A stretch of DNA of 64,000 nt, from positions 1 to 64,000 of the forward strand of contig JAUSNB010000035.1 of the NCBI GenBank assembly GCA_030645615.1, read 5' to 3'. Position numbers and translations under genes: made by a program. The DNA is from Actinomycetota bacterium. GTDB lineage: Bacteria > Actinomycetota > Actinomycetes > S36-B12. Positions 25,966 to 35,947 of the stretch are shown one piece after another; within the stretch, counting starts at the first letter, position 1, and the number at the start of each line of letters is the position of its first letter. Under the pieces are notes generated by a model. It searched no databases, had not been told where the DNA came from, and was given only the letters and a program-made list of their open reading frames with translations.

Positions 25966-26903
25966 GCAACCGGGTACACCTGCCGCGGTCCCGTCACAGG
26001 ACGGGAGTCCTGCTCGGTTTCATCGCAAACGTCCTGTGGGGCCTGTTCCCGCTGTACTTCCACCTGCTGGCCGACGTCTCTCCTGTCGAGGTGGTGGCCA
26101 ACCGCGTCGTGTGGTCGCTCGTATTCCTTGCGATCCTGACCACGGTCACCCGCTCGTGGGCGAGGACGGTCGCGGTCACCCGCTCCCGCAAGGCGCTGGC
26201 CCTGCTGGGCATCGCGGCTGCCTTCCTGGCCGTCAACTGGGGCTTCTACGTCTACGCGATCGCATCGAACCAGGTCGTCGAGGCCTCGTTGGGCTACTTC
26301 ATCAGTCCCCTGGTGTCGGTGGCGCTCGGCGTCCTCCTCCTGCGCGAGCGACTGCGACGGGCGCAGTGGGCGGCCGTGGGCATCGCCGTCCTCGCCGTCG
26401 GCGTCCTGGCCGTGAGCTACGGGAGGCTGCCTTGGATCAGCCTCGTGCTCGCCGTGTCCTTCGGCGTCTACGGGCTGATCAAGAAGCAGGTGGGCTCGGG
26501 ATCCGTCGAGAGCCTCACGATCGAGACGGCCGTGCTGGCCCCGCTCGCCCTCGGCGTCATGATCGTGATGGCCGTGCGTGGCACCACGTCGTTCGCTGGC
26601 GGCGACGTCGGCTTGGTCGTGCTGCTCGTCCTGCTGGGACCGATCACGGCGATCCCGCTGCTGGCCTTCGGCGGCGCAGCCACGCGCATCCCGCTATCGA
26701 CCCTCGGCCTGATGCAGTACTTCACGCCCGTGCTGCAGTTCCTGCTCGGGGTGCTGGTCTTCGACGAGGCGATGTCGCCGTTGCGGTGGGTCGGCTTCGG
26801 CCTGGTGTGGCTGTCCCTCGCCGTCATGTCGATCGACGGGTTGCGCAATGCACAGGGGAACCGAAACCGCGCGGACGACCTGAGCGTCATCGAGCCCGAC
26901 TGA
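25962..26903 (+). CDS. rarD: RarD/EamA family transporter with apparent CTG start
   Basis: A drug/metabolite-superfamily membrane protein with ten predicted helices. The first helix (TGVLLGFIANVLWGLFPLYF) lies upstream of the first ordinary start codon (GTG at 26091), so that start would remove it. The only well-placed codon is CTG at 25962, overlapping the korB stop (CTGA) and giving LSNRVHLPRSRHRTG as the N-terminus, 313 residues, the usual RarD length. Translational coupling to korB would explain a weak start. E. coli RarD is linked to chloramphenicol resistance; the natural substrate is unknown. Confidence 0.8.
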   Translation: MSNRVHLPRSRHRTGVLLGFIANVLWGLFPLYFHLLADVSPVEVVANRVVWSLVFLAILTTVTRSWARTVAVTRSRKALALLGIAAAFLAVNWGFYVYAIASNQVVEASLGYFISPLVSVALGVLLLRERLRRAQWAAVGIAVLAVGVLAVSYGRLPWISLVLAVSFGVYGLIKKQVGSGSVESLTIETAVLAPLALGVMIVMAVRGTTSFAGGDVGLVVLLVLLGPITAIPLLAFGGAATRIPLSTLGLMQYFTPVLQFLLGVLVFDEAMSPLRWVGFGLVWLSLAVMSIDGLRNAQGNRNRADDLSVIEPD

Positions 26904-26910
26904 GGCTTGA

Positions 26911-27906
26911 TCAGCCCGTGCGCGACACCACGTAGTCGCAGAGCAGTTCGAGCACCCGGCGCGCCGCGCCGTCGGGGAGCGGGTCGAGGCATGAACGCGC
27001 CCGGTCTGCCCATTGGCGGGCTTCGGCGCGCGCCTCCTCGAGGGCCGGGTGGTCGCGCAGCAGCGAGAGCGCCTCAACGTGCTCTGCATCGTCGGCCAGC
27101 GGACGGCGCAGGAGATCCTGCAGGCGGGCATCGGCAGGGTCGGGGCTGGTGAGCGCGATCAGGCCGGCCAGCGTGGGAATGCCCTCGCGCAGGTCAGTGC
27201 CGGGAGTCTTGCCGGACTGCAGCGACTCAGAGGTGATGTCGACAAGGTCATCTGCCAGTTGGAAGGCCACGCCGATCCGCTCGCCGAACTGGGTCAGGGT
27301 CTCGACTGCCTGCGGATCGGCGCCAGCCATGAGCGCCCCGTAGCGCCCCGACGCCGCGATGAGCGAGCCCGTCTTGTCCGCGACCACCCGGAGGTGGTGC
27401 TCGACGGGGTCGTGCCCGGGCCGAGGGCCGATCGTCTCGCGGATCTGCCCGGTGCACAGGCGCTCGAAGGTGCGCGCCTGGATCCGGACCGCCTCGGGGC
27501 CGAGGTCGGCAAGGATCCCGGACGACCGGGCGAACAGGAAGTCCCCGGTGAGGATGGCGATGGTGTTGTCCCACCGGGCGTTGGCCGACTGTGCCCCCCG
27601 TCGCAGCGGAGCCTCGTCCATGACGTCGTCGTGGTAGAGCGTCGCCAGGTGCGTCAACTCGACAACAACGCCGGCGGGCACGACGCCCCAGGCTTCGGGG
27701 TCGCCGAACTGGGCCGCCAGGAGCACGAGCAAGGGACGGAACCGCTTGCCGCCCGCCTCGACAAGGTAGCGAGACGCGTCGGCCACGAACGGATCGTCGC
27801 TCGCGACTGCTTGGCGCAGGCCCTCCTCGACCCGTGCCAGCCCCGCTGTCAGGGCGGCGTCGAGATCGGCGTCGGGCACGCGAAGGCCGCGTAGCGAGTC
27901 GCTCAT
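26911..27906 (-). CDS. Polyprenyl diphosphate synthase
   Basis: A trans-isoprenyl diphosphate synthase of 331 residues with the first Asp-rich motif in LYHDDVMDEAPLRRG, the GKRFRPLL and TGSLIAASGRYGA segments and the second Asp-rich motif QLADDLVDIT. It probably makes the hepta- to nonaprenyl diphosphate that becomes the menaquinone side chain. It begins 12 nt after the nuoN stop, so it is the last gene of the nuo transcript, a linkage also seen in Streptomyces. Chain length cannot be read off with certainty. Confidence 0.9.
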   Translation of the reverse strand: MSDSLRGLRVPDADLDAALTAGLARVEEGLRQAVASDDPFVADASRYLVEAGGKRFRPLLVLLAAQFGDPEAWGVVPAGVVVELTHLATLYHDDVMDEAPLRRGAQSANARWDNTIAILTGDFLFARSSGILADLGPEAVRIQARTFERLCTGQIRETIGPRPGHDPVEHHLRVVADKTGSLIAASGRYGALMAGADPQAVETLTQFGERIGVAFQLADDLVDITSESLQSGKTPGTDLREGIPTLAGLIALTSPDPADARLQDLLRRPLADDAEHVEALSLLRDHPALEEARAEARQWADRARSCLDPLPDGAARRVLELLCDYVVSRTG

Positions 27907-27918
27907 CAGTGCAACGTA

Positions 27919-29496
27919 CTACCGGATGAAGACATCGGCGTTGCTGACCAGCTCCAGCACCGGCTGCGGCACGATGCCCAGGACGATCGTGACGGTGGCA
28001 CCGGCCGCCAGGGCAACCGTGGTGAACGCCGAGGGCACCACGACGGATGCCGTGTTCTCGGTGGGCTCGGAGAAGAACATCAGCACGATGACCCGCGCGT
28101 AGAAGAACGCCGCGATGAGGCTGGCGCCGACCGCCACGATCACCAGCCAGGTTGCGCCGCTCGCGATGGCGGCGGTGAACACGCTGAACTTGCCGATGAA
28201 CCCGCTCGTGAGCGGAATGCCCGCGAGGGCAAGCATGAATACGGCGAATACGCCGGCTACCAGGGGCGACTTCTTGCCCAGTCCCGCCCACTTGGACAGG
28301 TGGGTCGCCTCGCCGGATGCATCACGGACCATGGCGACCACCGCGAATGCCCCGATCGTGGTGAATGCGTACGCGATCAGGTAGAACATCGAGCCCGCCA
28401 GGCCCTCCCGGCTCACGGCGACGACGCCCACGAGAATGAAGCCGGCCTGGGCGATGGACGAGTAGGCAAGCATCCTCTTGATGTCGGTCTGCGTGATCGC
28501 GACGATCGAGCCGACCACCATCGTGAGGATCGACACGATCCACAGCACCGGCTCCCAGTCCCACTGCATGCCGCCCAGCCCGACGTAGAGAAGTCGGAAG
28601 AGGGCGCCGAACGCAGCGATCTTCACGGTGGCGGCCATGAAGCCGGTGACGGGTGTCGGGGCACCTTGATAGACGTCCGGAGTCCACTGGTGGAAAGGCA
28701 CGGCCGCGATCTTGAACAGCAGTCCGACCAGGAGCAGGGCCACTCCGATCGTGACGAGCGCCCCCTCCCCTGGCTTGGCGCTGAGTGCAGCCGCTATGCC
28801 GGTGAGCGAGACCGTTCCGCTGTAGCCGTAGAGCATGGCGGCGCCGTACAGGAAGAACGCAGACGAGAACGCACCCAGGAGGAAGTACTTCAGGGACGCT
28901 TCCTGGGACAGCAGGCGTCGGCGCCGGGCCATGCCGGCCAGCAGGTACAGCGGCAGCGACATGACCTCCAGGGCCACGAACATGAGCAGGAGGTCGTTGG
29001 CCGCAGGGAACAGGAGCATGCCGGTCAGCGCGAAGAGGAAGAACGGCCAGATCTCGGTCTGCAGGTAGCCGCGCTCGGTGAACTGCCGCTCGTCCTCGGA
29101 CCCCGGGAGGGCAGACGCCCGGGGGGCGAAGGCATCTCCGAGGGGGTCGATCGTGCGTTCGGCCATGAGGAGCGCACCGAGCAGTGACACGACCAGCAGC
29201 GTTCCCTGCATGACGAGCGTAGGCCCGTCGACCGCGATTGCGCCCTCGGCGGTGATGAGGAACGTGCCGGCCAGCGACACGACCACGACCAGCGCAGCGA
29301 TGACCGAGCCGAGCACGATAACCAACTGCAATGGCCGGCGAGCACGGCGCGGCGCGAAGGCCTCCACCAGGACCGAGACGATAGCCGCGCCGAAGATGAT
29401 CAGGATCGGCGCGATGGCCGAGTAGTTGATCGAGGGAAGCTCGAATTCTTCGGTGGTCTCGCTCAGGACGGTTGTCGCCGTCAGCAGGGCGCTCAC
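27919..29496 (-). CDS. nuoN: NADH-quinone oxidoreductase subunit N
   Basis: Antiporter-like proton-pumping subunit of complex I, 525 residues and about 14 hydrophobic segments. The conserved lysine-bearing SLKYFLLGAFSSAFFLYG and WTPDVYQGAPTPVTGFMAATVKIAAF segments identify NuoN. The N-terminal 30 residues are polar. It overlaps nuoM by 4 nt. Confidence 0.95.
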   Translation of the reverse strand: MSALLTATTVLSETTEEFELPSINYSAIAPILIIFGAAIVSVLVEAFAPRRARRPLQLVIVLGSVIAALVVVVSLAGTFLITAEGAIAVDGPTLVMQGTLLVVSLLGALLMAERTIDPLGDAFAPRASALPGSEDERQFTERGYLQTEIWPFFLFALTGMLLFPAANDLLLMFVALEVMSLPLYLLAGMARRRRLLSQEASLKYFLLGAFSSAFFLYGAAMLYGYSGTVSLTGIAAALSAKPGEGALVTIGVALLLVGLLFKIAAVPFHQWTPDVYQGAPTPVTGFMAATVKIAAFGALFRLLYVGLGGMQWDWEPVLWIVSILTMVVGSIVAITQTDIKRMLAYSSIAQAGFILVGVVAVSREGLAGSMFYLIAYAFTTIGAFAVVAMVRDASGEATHLSKWAGLGKKSPLVAGVFAVFMLALAGIPLTSGFIGKFSVFTAAIASGATWLVIVAVGASLIAAFFYARVIVLMFFSEPTENTASVVVPSAFTTVALAAGATVTIVLGIVPQPVLELVSNADVFIR

Positions 29497-31046
29497 TTGG
29501 CTGTCCCTTCAGCGGGGGTACCGGGGAGGGCGAGGGTGGGCGAAGGGTCACTCGCGCCCACGCTCGTCATGACCCGGTCGACCGTCGGGTTGATCACGTT
29601 GAGCAGCGGCGCAGGGAACAGGCCCAGCACGATCGTCAATGCCGCGATGGGGACCAGGGCGGTGATCTCGCGGCCGCCGAGGTCCTTCATGCCCTCGAGC
29701 TCGGGCTTCAGGGGCCCGGTCATCGTCCGCTGGTAGAGCCGCAGCACATACGCGGCCGTGATGACGATGCCGACCGTGGCGAGGGCGCCGATCCACAGGT
29801 AACGCTCGAACGTGCCCAGCAGCACGAGGAACTCGCCGATGAACGAGACCATGCCCGGCAGGGCAAGGGAGGACAGGGCGGCCACCATGAAGAAGCCGGC
29901 GAGGACCGGTGCCACCTTGTTCACGCCCGCGTAGTCGCCGATGTAACTCGAGCTCCGGTACCGCGACATGAGGAAGCCGGCCGTCAGGAACAGGGCAGCC
30001 GTCGACAGGCCGTGGGCAACCATGTAGACCACGGATCCACTCTGACCCGTCGACGTGAACACGAAGATTCCCAGTGCGATGAACCCGAAGTGGGACATCG
30101 ACGAGTAGGCGAACAGCCTCTTCATGTCGGTCTGGCTAAGGGCGACGAATGCCCCGTAGAAGATGCCCACGAGGGCCATGCCGATGACCACCGGGGCATA
30201 GAACTCCGACGCGGCGGGGAAGATCTCGAGGCAGTAACGGATCATGCCGAACGTGCCGACCTTGTCCAGCACGCCAATGAGGAGCACCGCCGTGCCTGGC
30301 TTGGATTCGGCGGCCGCGTCAGGGAGCCACGTGTGGAATGGCCACAGGGGTGCCTTGATGGCGAAGGCGAAGAAGAACCCGAGGAAGAGCAGTTTCTGGA
30401 CATCGGGGTCGATGTCCAGCGATGCCAGCGAGAGGAAGTCGAAAGTTCCGGTCCCCGTCATCTGCGCCGACACCACATACAGCCCGATGAGGGCGGCCAG
30501 CATGAACAGTCCGCCGAGCAGGCTGTAGAGAAGGAACTTGACCGCGGCGTATGACCGCTGCACACCGCCGTAGCGCCCGATCATGAAGTAGACCGGGATC
30601 AGCATGGCCTCGAAGAACACGTAGAACAGGAAGACGTCGGTGGCCGCGAACACCCCGATCATCAGGGTCTCGAGCACCATGATGAGGGCGAAGTAGCCCT
30701 TGACGGTCCCACGCGAATCGTCCGCGTCGTTCCATCCGGCGAGGATCACGACAGGGACCAGCGTCGCGGCAAGTGCGATCAGCACCAGCGAGATCCCGTC
30801 GACGCCCACCGAGTACGAGATGCCAAAGGCCGGGATCCACGGCTGGGACTCGACGAACTGGAAGGGCTCCGTCGAGTCTGCCTGGAACTGCAGGGCCATG
30901 GCGATGGTCAGGCCGAGGGTCACGATCGAGACGAGGAGCGCCACCTGCTTGGCGAGGACGGCGCGGCCCTTCGGGAGCAGCACGATCAGGACGCTGCCGA
31001 CGAGCGGCACCGCCATGAGCGTGGTCAGCCAGGGGAACGAGGTCAC
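29493..31046 (-). CDS. nuoM: NADH-quinone oxidoreductase subunit M
   Basis: Second antiporter-like proton-pumping subunit, 517 residues. Typical stretches are [24 protein letters not shown] and [24 protein letters not shown], which carry the pumping lysines and the TWLPDAH-like motif (here Ala at the His position). Its start overlaps the nuoL stop. Confidence 0.95.
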   Translation of the reverse strand: MTSFPWLTTLMAVPLVGSVLIVLLPKGRAVLAKQVALLVSIVTLGLTIAMALQFQADSTEPFQFVESQPWIPAFGISYSVGVDGISLVLIALAATLVPVVILAGWNDADDSRGTVKGYFALIMVLETLMIGVFAATDVFLFYVFFEAMLIPVYFMIGRYGGVQRSYAAVKFLLYSLLGGLFMLAALIGLYVVSAQMTGTGTFDFLSLASLDIDPDVQKLLFLGFFFAFAIKAPLWPFHTWLPDAAAESKPGTAVLLIGVLDKVGTFGMIRYCLEIFPAASEFYAPVVIGMALVGIFYGAFVALSQTDMKRLFAYSSMSHFGFIALGIFVFTSTGQSGSVVYMVAHGLSTAALFLTAGFLMSRYRSSSYIGDYAGVNKVAPVLAGFFMVAALSSLALPGMVSFIGEFLVLLGTFERYLWIGALATVGIVITAAYVLRLYQRTMTGPLKPELEGMKDLGGREITALVPIAALTIVLGLFPAPLLNVINPTVDRVMTSVGASDPSPTLALPGTPAEGTAK

Positions 31047-32938
31047 GACATCCTCACCAGGACCAGGGCAAGGACGACCAGCAGGACGCCTCCCACCATT
31101 GACAGCGCATACGAGCGGACGAAGCCGGTCTGGTACCTGCGCATGCGTCCCGAGAGCCCGCCGACGAACGCCGCGCTCCCGTTGACGAACCCGTCGACCG
31201 CCTTGTTGTCGAACCAGACGAGCGAGCGGGAGGCGTAGTGGGTGGGCTGGACCACCAGGACGTCATTGACTTGGTTGCCGTACAGCTCCTCGCGCGCGGC
31301 ACGGGTCAGCACGGTGCCGCGAGGCGCTTCGACCGGCACTTCGCGCCGGGCGTACATGATCCATCCGATGGCCACGCCGATGAGGACGAGTGCGAGCGTG
31401 GTGGCCTCGTATACCCAGCTGGCCAGCGGCAGGGGGTTCTCCTCGAAGCCGACGACGGGCTCGAGCCACGACTCGATGTCGCCCCAGTACACCAGCGCCA
31501 TCCCCAGGAAGGCGGCCCCGATCGCCAGGATGATGAGCGGGATTGTCATCACCTTCGGGGACTCGTGCGGATGGACGTCGTCCTCCCACCGAGCCTTGCC
31601 GAAGAAGGTCATGGCGACCATGCGCGTCATGTAGAAGCCCGTGAGGCCGGCAGCCAGCATCGCCAGGACTCCGATGATGGGGCTGCGCTCGAAGGACGCG
31701 TGGATGATGTCATCCTTCGAGAAGAAGCCGTCGAACGGCGGGATGCCGATGATGGCCAGGTAGCACACGATGAACGTGCCGGCCGTGATCACCATGGCCG
31801 AGCGCAGCGCCCCATAGCGCCGCATGTTCACGTTGTCGTTCATGCCGTGCATGACCGACCCCGCACCAAGGAAGAGGCCGGCCTTGAACACGCCGTGGGT
31901 CAGCAGGTGGAAGATCGCGAATACGTACCCGATGGGTCCGAGGCCGGCGGCCGTGATCATGTAGCCGATCTGGCTCATGGTGGAACCGGCGAGCGACTTC
32001 TTGATGTCGTCCTTCGCCGAGCCGATGATGGCGCCCATCCACATCGTGATGAGGCCCACGACGATGACCGCGATGGCCGCCCACTCGGCCGCGGTGAAGA
32101 TCACGTTGCTGCGCACGATCAGGTACACGCCGGCGGTGACCATCGTGGCAGCGTGGATCAGCGCGGAGACCGGGGTGGGGCCTTCCATGGCGTCGAGCAA
32201 CCACGCCTGGAGCGGGAACTGGGCCGATTTGCCGCAGGCGGCGAGGAGGAGGAGGAGCCCGATCGCCGTGAGCGTCCCTTCGCTCGCCTGATCGGCGACG
32301 CCGAACACGTCCTGGAAGCTCACCGAGCCGAACGTGACGAACATCAGCATGATCGCCAGGCTCAGCCCGACGTCGCCGACCCGGTTGATGATGAAGGCCT
32401 TCTTGGCCGCCGCGGCAGCCGACGGCTTGTGCTGCCAGAACCCGATGAGCAGGTACGAGGCCAGCCCCACGCCCTCCCAGCCCACGTACAGGAGCAGGTA
32501 GTTGTTGGCCAGGACAAGCAGCAGCATCGCGGCCACGAAGAGGTTGAGATACCCGAAGAACTTGCGACGGTCCTTGTCGTGCGCCATGTAGCCGAGCGAG
32601 TACACGTGGATCAGCGAACCGACGATCGTGATGAGCAGGACGAAGACGATCGAGAGCTGGTCGAGCTGGAAGGCCATGTCGGCGGAGAAGCCGCCCACCT
32701 GGATCCAGGTGAAGAGTTCCTGCCCGTACGTACGCCCGTCAGCGGGCTGCTGCATCATCTCCAAGAGCATGAGCACGCCGATGACGGCGGAGCCCAGCAC
32801 CGTCAGCACGCCGAGGTAGGGACCCCACGAGTTGGTGCGCCGCCCGGCGAAGAGCAGGATCGCGGCACCGGCGAGCGGCAGCGCGATCAGCACCCAGATG
32901 AGGGAGAACACCCCCTCAGCGGGCATGAGCATCGTCAC
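31043..32938 (-). CDS. nuoL: NADH-quinone oxidoreductase subunit L
   Basis: The distal antiporter-like subunit, 631 residues, with the C-terminal amphipathic helix region typical of Nuo[49 protein letters not shown] and the HALFKA-like [15 protein letters not shown] are clear. It starts 37 nt after nuoK. Confidence 0.96.
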   Translation of the reverse strand: MTMLMPAEGVFSLIWVLIALPLAGAAILLFAGRRTNSWGPYLGVLTVLGSAVIGVLMLLEMMQQPADGRTYGQELFTWIQVGGFSADMAFQLDQLSIVFVLLITIVGSLIHVYSLGYMAHDKDRRKFFGYLNLFVAAMLLLVLANNYLLLYVGWEGVGLASYLLIGFWQHKPSAAAAAKKAFIINRVGDVGLSLAIMLMFVTFGSVSFQDVFGVADQASEGTLTAIGLLLLLAACGKSAQFPLQAWLLDAMEGPTPVSALIHAATMVTAGVYLIVRSNVIFTAAEWAAIAVIVVGLITMWMGAIIGSAKDDIKKSLAGSTMSQIGYMITAAGLGPIGYVFAIFHLLTHGVFKAGLFLGAGSVMHGMNDNVNMRRYGALRSAMVITAGTFIVCYLAIIGIPPFDGFFSKDDIIHASFERSPIIGVLAMLAAGLTGFYMTRMVAMTFFGKARWEDDVHPHESPKVMTIPLIILAIGAAFLGMALVYWGDIESWLEPVVGFEENPLPLASWVYEATTLALVLIGVAIGWIMYARREVPVEAPRGTVLTRAAREELYGNQVNDVLVVQPTHYASRSLVWFDNKAVDGFVNGSAAFVGGLSGRMRRYQTGFVRSYALSMVGGVLLVVLALVLVRMS

Positions 32939-32975
32939 GTTGCAGTCCTATCCTTCGTCGTCTCTGTGCTCTGGC

Positions 32976-33275
32976 CTAGTACTTAAGGAGGTTGGGCTCG
33001 TCGATGGACGCCGATCTTCGGGTCCGGAAGATCGTCACGATGATCGCCAGTCCGACCACGACCTCGGCCGCCGCGACCACCATGACGAAGAAGGCAACGA
33101 CCTGCCCGTCGAGGTTGCCGTTCATGCGGGAGAACGCGACGAACGCGAGGTTGGCGGCGTTGAGCATGAGCTCGACCGACATGAACACGATGATCGCGTT
33201 GCGGCGCACGAGCACTCCGAGAGCGCCGATGCTGAACAGCACCGCGGACAGCATCACGTAGTTGGACGGGTTCAT
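32976..33275 (-). CDS. nuoK: NADH-quinone oxidoreductase subunit K
   Basis: A 99-residue membrane subunit with three helices. The conserved Glu-containing segment [18 protein letters not shown] is present, and the C-terminus has the second Glu in [13 protein letters not shown]. It overlaps nuoJ by 4 nt. Confidence 0.96.
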   Translation of the reverse strand: MNPSNYVMLSAVLFSIGALGVLVRRNAIIVFMSVELMLNAANLAFVAFSRMNGNLDGQVVAFFVMVVAAAEVVVGLAIIVTIFRTRRSASIDEPNLLKY

Positions 33276-34057
33276 TCGGTCCTGCCTTCCGTGATCTGCT
33301 GGACCTCGTCGACGTCCGTGTGGTCGATCGGCGGGACGTCGCCACGGGCGCGGAGCGGCTCCGGGATGCTCGCCTCGCTGGTGCTGCCGTCAGGCAGGAG
33401 CGCGGGCGTGCCCACCGCGTTGTGGCGGGCGAACACACCGGGGTTCGGGAGGTTCCCCTTGACTCCGTCGCCGCTGAAGCGCTGCTCGGACAGTTCGCGC
33501 TGGCTGGGCGGTGGCGACCAGTGCTCGCGGTGCGCCAGCACCATGGCGCCCATGGCGGCTGTGATGAGCAGCGCCGACGTGACCTCGAACGCGATGAGGT
33601 ACTTGGTGAAGATGAGGTTCGCTATGCCCTGGACGTTGCCGCCGTAGGCCGCGTTGGCTTCCTCCAGGCCGATGTCGCTGGTCTCGGCGAGGGCGTTCCC
33701 GATGCCCCAGACCAGCATGGTCCCGATGCCCAGGACGAGGAGGATCGCAGCCAGGCGCTGGCCCTTGATCGTCTCGATGAGGGAGTCGGATGAGTCAACG
33801 CCCACAATCATGAGGACGAAGAGGAAGAGCATCATGACCGCGCCGGTGTAGACGATCACCTGGACCATGCCGAGGAAGGGCGCCGAGTTGGCGACGTACA
33901 GGACAGCCAGGTTGATCATCGTGAGGGCTATCCAGAGCGCGCTGTGGACGGCTTTGCGCGACAGGACCATGCCGGCCGCCCCGGCCACGGCCAGGATGGC
34001 GCAGACCCAGAAGACCACGGCCTCGCCCGTATTGACGTCGGTCACAGTGTCGGTCAC
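33272..34057 (-). CDS. nuoJ: NADH-quinone oxidoreductase subunit J
   Basis: A 261-residue membrane subunit with five helices in the first 190 residues ([40 protein letters not shown]). The hydrophilic tail of about 70 residues is longer than in E. coli NuoJ, as in other actinobacteria. It overlaps nuoI and nuoK by 4 nt each. Confidence 0.94.
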   Translation of the reverse strand: MTDTVTDVNTGEAVVFWVCAILAVAGAAGMVLSRKAVHSALWIALTMINLAVLYVANSAPFLGMVQVIVYTGAVMMLFLFVLMIVGVDSSDSLIETIKGQRLAAILLVLGIGTMLVWGIGNALAETSDIGLEEANAAYGGNVQGIANLIFTKYLIAFEVTSALLITAAMGAMVLAHREHWSPPPSQRELSEQRFSGDGVKGNLPNPGVFARHNAVGTPALLPDGSTSEASIPEPLRARGDVPPIDHTDVDEVQQITEGRTE

Positions 34058-34614
34058 GGCGCAACCTCCTGCGGATCGTCGACGACCGGCTGCGCCTGCT
34101 CCGGCACGGATCCCGTGATCTTGTTGGCGTAGTAGTCCTGCTCCGTGGTCCCCGGGACCATGGCGTGCGGCGCCGGCAGCATCCCGGGCAGCATCGGGCC
34201 GAGCAGGTCCTTCTTCTCGAAGATCAAGTCGGCACGGTTGTCGTCGGCCAGCTCGTACTCATTGGTCATGGTCAGCGCACGGGTGGGGCACGCCTCGATG
34301 CACAGTCCGCAGAAGATGCAGCGCAGGTAGTTGATCTGGTAGACGCGTCCGTAGCGCTCCCCGGGCGAGAAGCGCTCGGTTGCGCTGTTGGAGGCACCCT
34401 CGACGAAGATGGCATCGGCGGGGCACGCCCACGCGCAGAGCTCGCACCCGATGCACTTCTCGAGTCCGTCAGCCCACCGGTTGAGCTGGTGCCGCCCGTG
34501 GAAGCGCGGCTTGGTGGGGACCTTCTGCTCGGGGTACTGCTCGGTCACCACCCGCTTGAACATCGTGAGGAAGGTGACGCCGAAGCCGCGGATCACCTGG
34601 GGGGCTTCAGCCAT
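34054..34614 (-). CDS. nuoI: NADH-quinone oxidoreductase subunit I
   Basis: Carries clusters N6a and N6b. With the ATG at 34614 the protein has 186 residues. The two motifs are [12 protein letters not shown] and [12 protein letters not shown]. An N-terminal amphipathic segment ([20 protein letters not shown]) and a long C-terminal tail distinguish it from the short NuoI-like protein at 21700. It overlaps nuoH by 8 nt. Confidence 0.96.
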   Translation of the reverse strand: MAEAPQVIRGFGVTFLTMFKRVVTEQYPEQKVPTKPRFHGRHQLNRWADGLEKCIGCELCAWACPADAIFVEGASNSATERFSPGERYGRVYQINYLRCIFCGLCIEACPTRALTMTNEYELADDNRADLIFEKKDLLGPMLPGMLPAPHAMVPGTTEQDYYANKITGSVPEQAQPVVDDPQEVAP

Positions 34615-35947
34615 GGTCGCCCTCCCGAGCAGTGATCGCCGGCTCGACGGATGCGTCCTGAACGATGGTGGTTGCGCCCGCAAGCGAGCGGCGCGACGTG
34701 TACGTGAACTCCTGCCCGGGCAGCGGTGGCACCGGGAACCCGCCCGAGGCGGCGTCGAACGGGCGAGCGGCCGATTCAGCCTCGACTTGCTCTTGAGCGG
34801 CAGCCTTGCGGTCCTGGCGCGCCTGGATGAGCCACGTCGCGAGGAGGAGCAGCACGATGATCACCGCGCCGCCCGCCAGGATCTCGCGGTTGCCGATGGC
34901 CACGTCGTTGCGCAGCGCCCGCGCGGCGGCCACGATCATGATCCAGCCGATCGACACCGGGATGAGCAGCTTCCAGCCGAACTTCATGAACTGGTCGTAG
35001 CGAAGCCGCGGCAGGGTTCCGCGCAGCCAGATGAACCCGAAGACGAAGATCTGGACCTTGACCAGCCACCACAGGAGCGGCCACCAGCCCTGGTTGGCAC
35101 CTTCCCACAAGGACAACGGCCACGGCGCCAGCCAGCCGCCGAGGAAGAGGGTGGTCGCGAGTGCTGAGACGGTGACCATGTTGATGTACTCGGCCAGGAA
35201 GAACAGCGCGAACTTGAGGGACGAGTACTCGGTATGGAAGCCGCCGACCAGTTCGCCCTCTGCCTCTGGCAGGTCGAACGGCGCGCGATTGGTCTCGCCG
35301 ACCATCGAGGTCACGTAGATCATGAATGACGGCAGCAGGATGACCGCGAACCAGATCGGCTGCTGGGCGGAGACGATCTCCGAGGTCGACATGGAGCCCG
35401 CGTACAAGAACACCGCCACGAATGACAGCCCCATCGCGATCTCGTACGAGATCATCTGGGCGCTCGAGCGCAAGCCGCCGAGCAGCGGGTAAGTGGATCC
35501 CGATGACCAGCCGGCCAGCACGATCCCGTATATGCCAATCGACGCGATGGCCAGGACGTAGAGCACGGACACCGGGAAGTCGGTCAGTTGCAGCGGCGTC
35601 TCCACGCCGAAGATGGACACGGTCGGGCCGAACGGGATGACCGCAAAGGCCATGAACGCCGTGGTAGCCGAGATGACGGGCGCCAGCCAGTAGACCGCGA
35701 GGTGGGCCGTCTTGGGGATGATCTCCTCTTTCAAGGCGAGCTTGATGCCGTCCATCAGCGACTGCAGCAGACCGGCCGGACCGACGCGGTTCGGGCCGAT
35801 TCGGTTCTGCATGCGCGACACGACGCGCCGCTCCCACCAGATCGTGAACAGGGTCAGGACCACCAGCATCACGAAGATGGCGACTGCCTTGAGCAGCACC
35901 ATCCACCAGGGGTCCTGGCCGAAGAGGCCGAACTGCGAGCCGGTCAT
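34607..35947 (-). CDS. nuoH: NADH-quinone oxidoreductase subunit H
   Basis: Quinone-site membrane subunit, 446 residues, ATG at 35947. [42 protein letters not shown] and [13 protein letters not shown] are diagnostic. A C-terminal extension of about 70 polar residues (ending TAREGDHG) goes beyond the E. coli protein, as is usual in this phylum. Start and stop overlap nuoG and nuoI. Confidence 0.96.
   Translation of the reverse strand: MTGSQFGLFGQDPWWMVLLKAVAIFVMLVVLTLFTIWWERRVVSRMQNRIGPNRVGPAGLLQSLMDGIKLALKEEIIPKTAHLAVYWLAPVISATTAFMAFAVIPFGPTVSIFGVETPLQLTDFPVSVLYVLAIASIGIYGIVLAGWSSGSTYPLLGGLRSSAQMISYEIAMGLSFVAVFLYAGSMSTSEIVSAQQPIWFAVILLPSFMIYVTSMVGETNRAPFDLPEAEGELVGGFHTEYSSLKFALFFLAEYINMVTVSALATTLFLGGWLAPWPLSLWEGANQGWWPLLWWLVKVQIFVFGFIWLRGTLPRLRYDQFMKFGWKLLIPVSIGWIMIVAAARALRNDVAIGNREILAGGAVIIVLLLLATWLIQARQDRKAAAQEQVEAESAARPFDAASGGFPVPPLPGQEFTYTSRRSLAGATTIVQDASVEPAITAREGDHG

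Noticed and set aside
31238-32986. A 582-codon plus-strand open frame opposite nuoL
   Set aside because: Typical third-position-GC shadow, rich in Asp, Glu, Arg, Gly and His; nuoL is unmistakable on the other strand.
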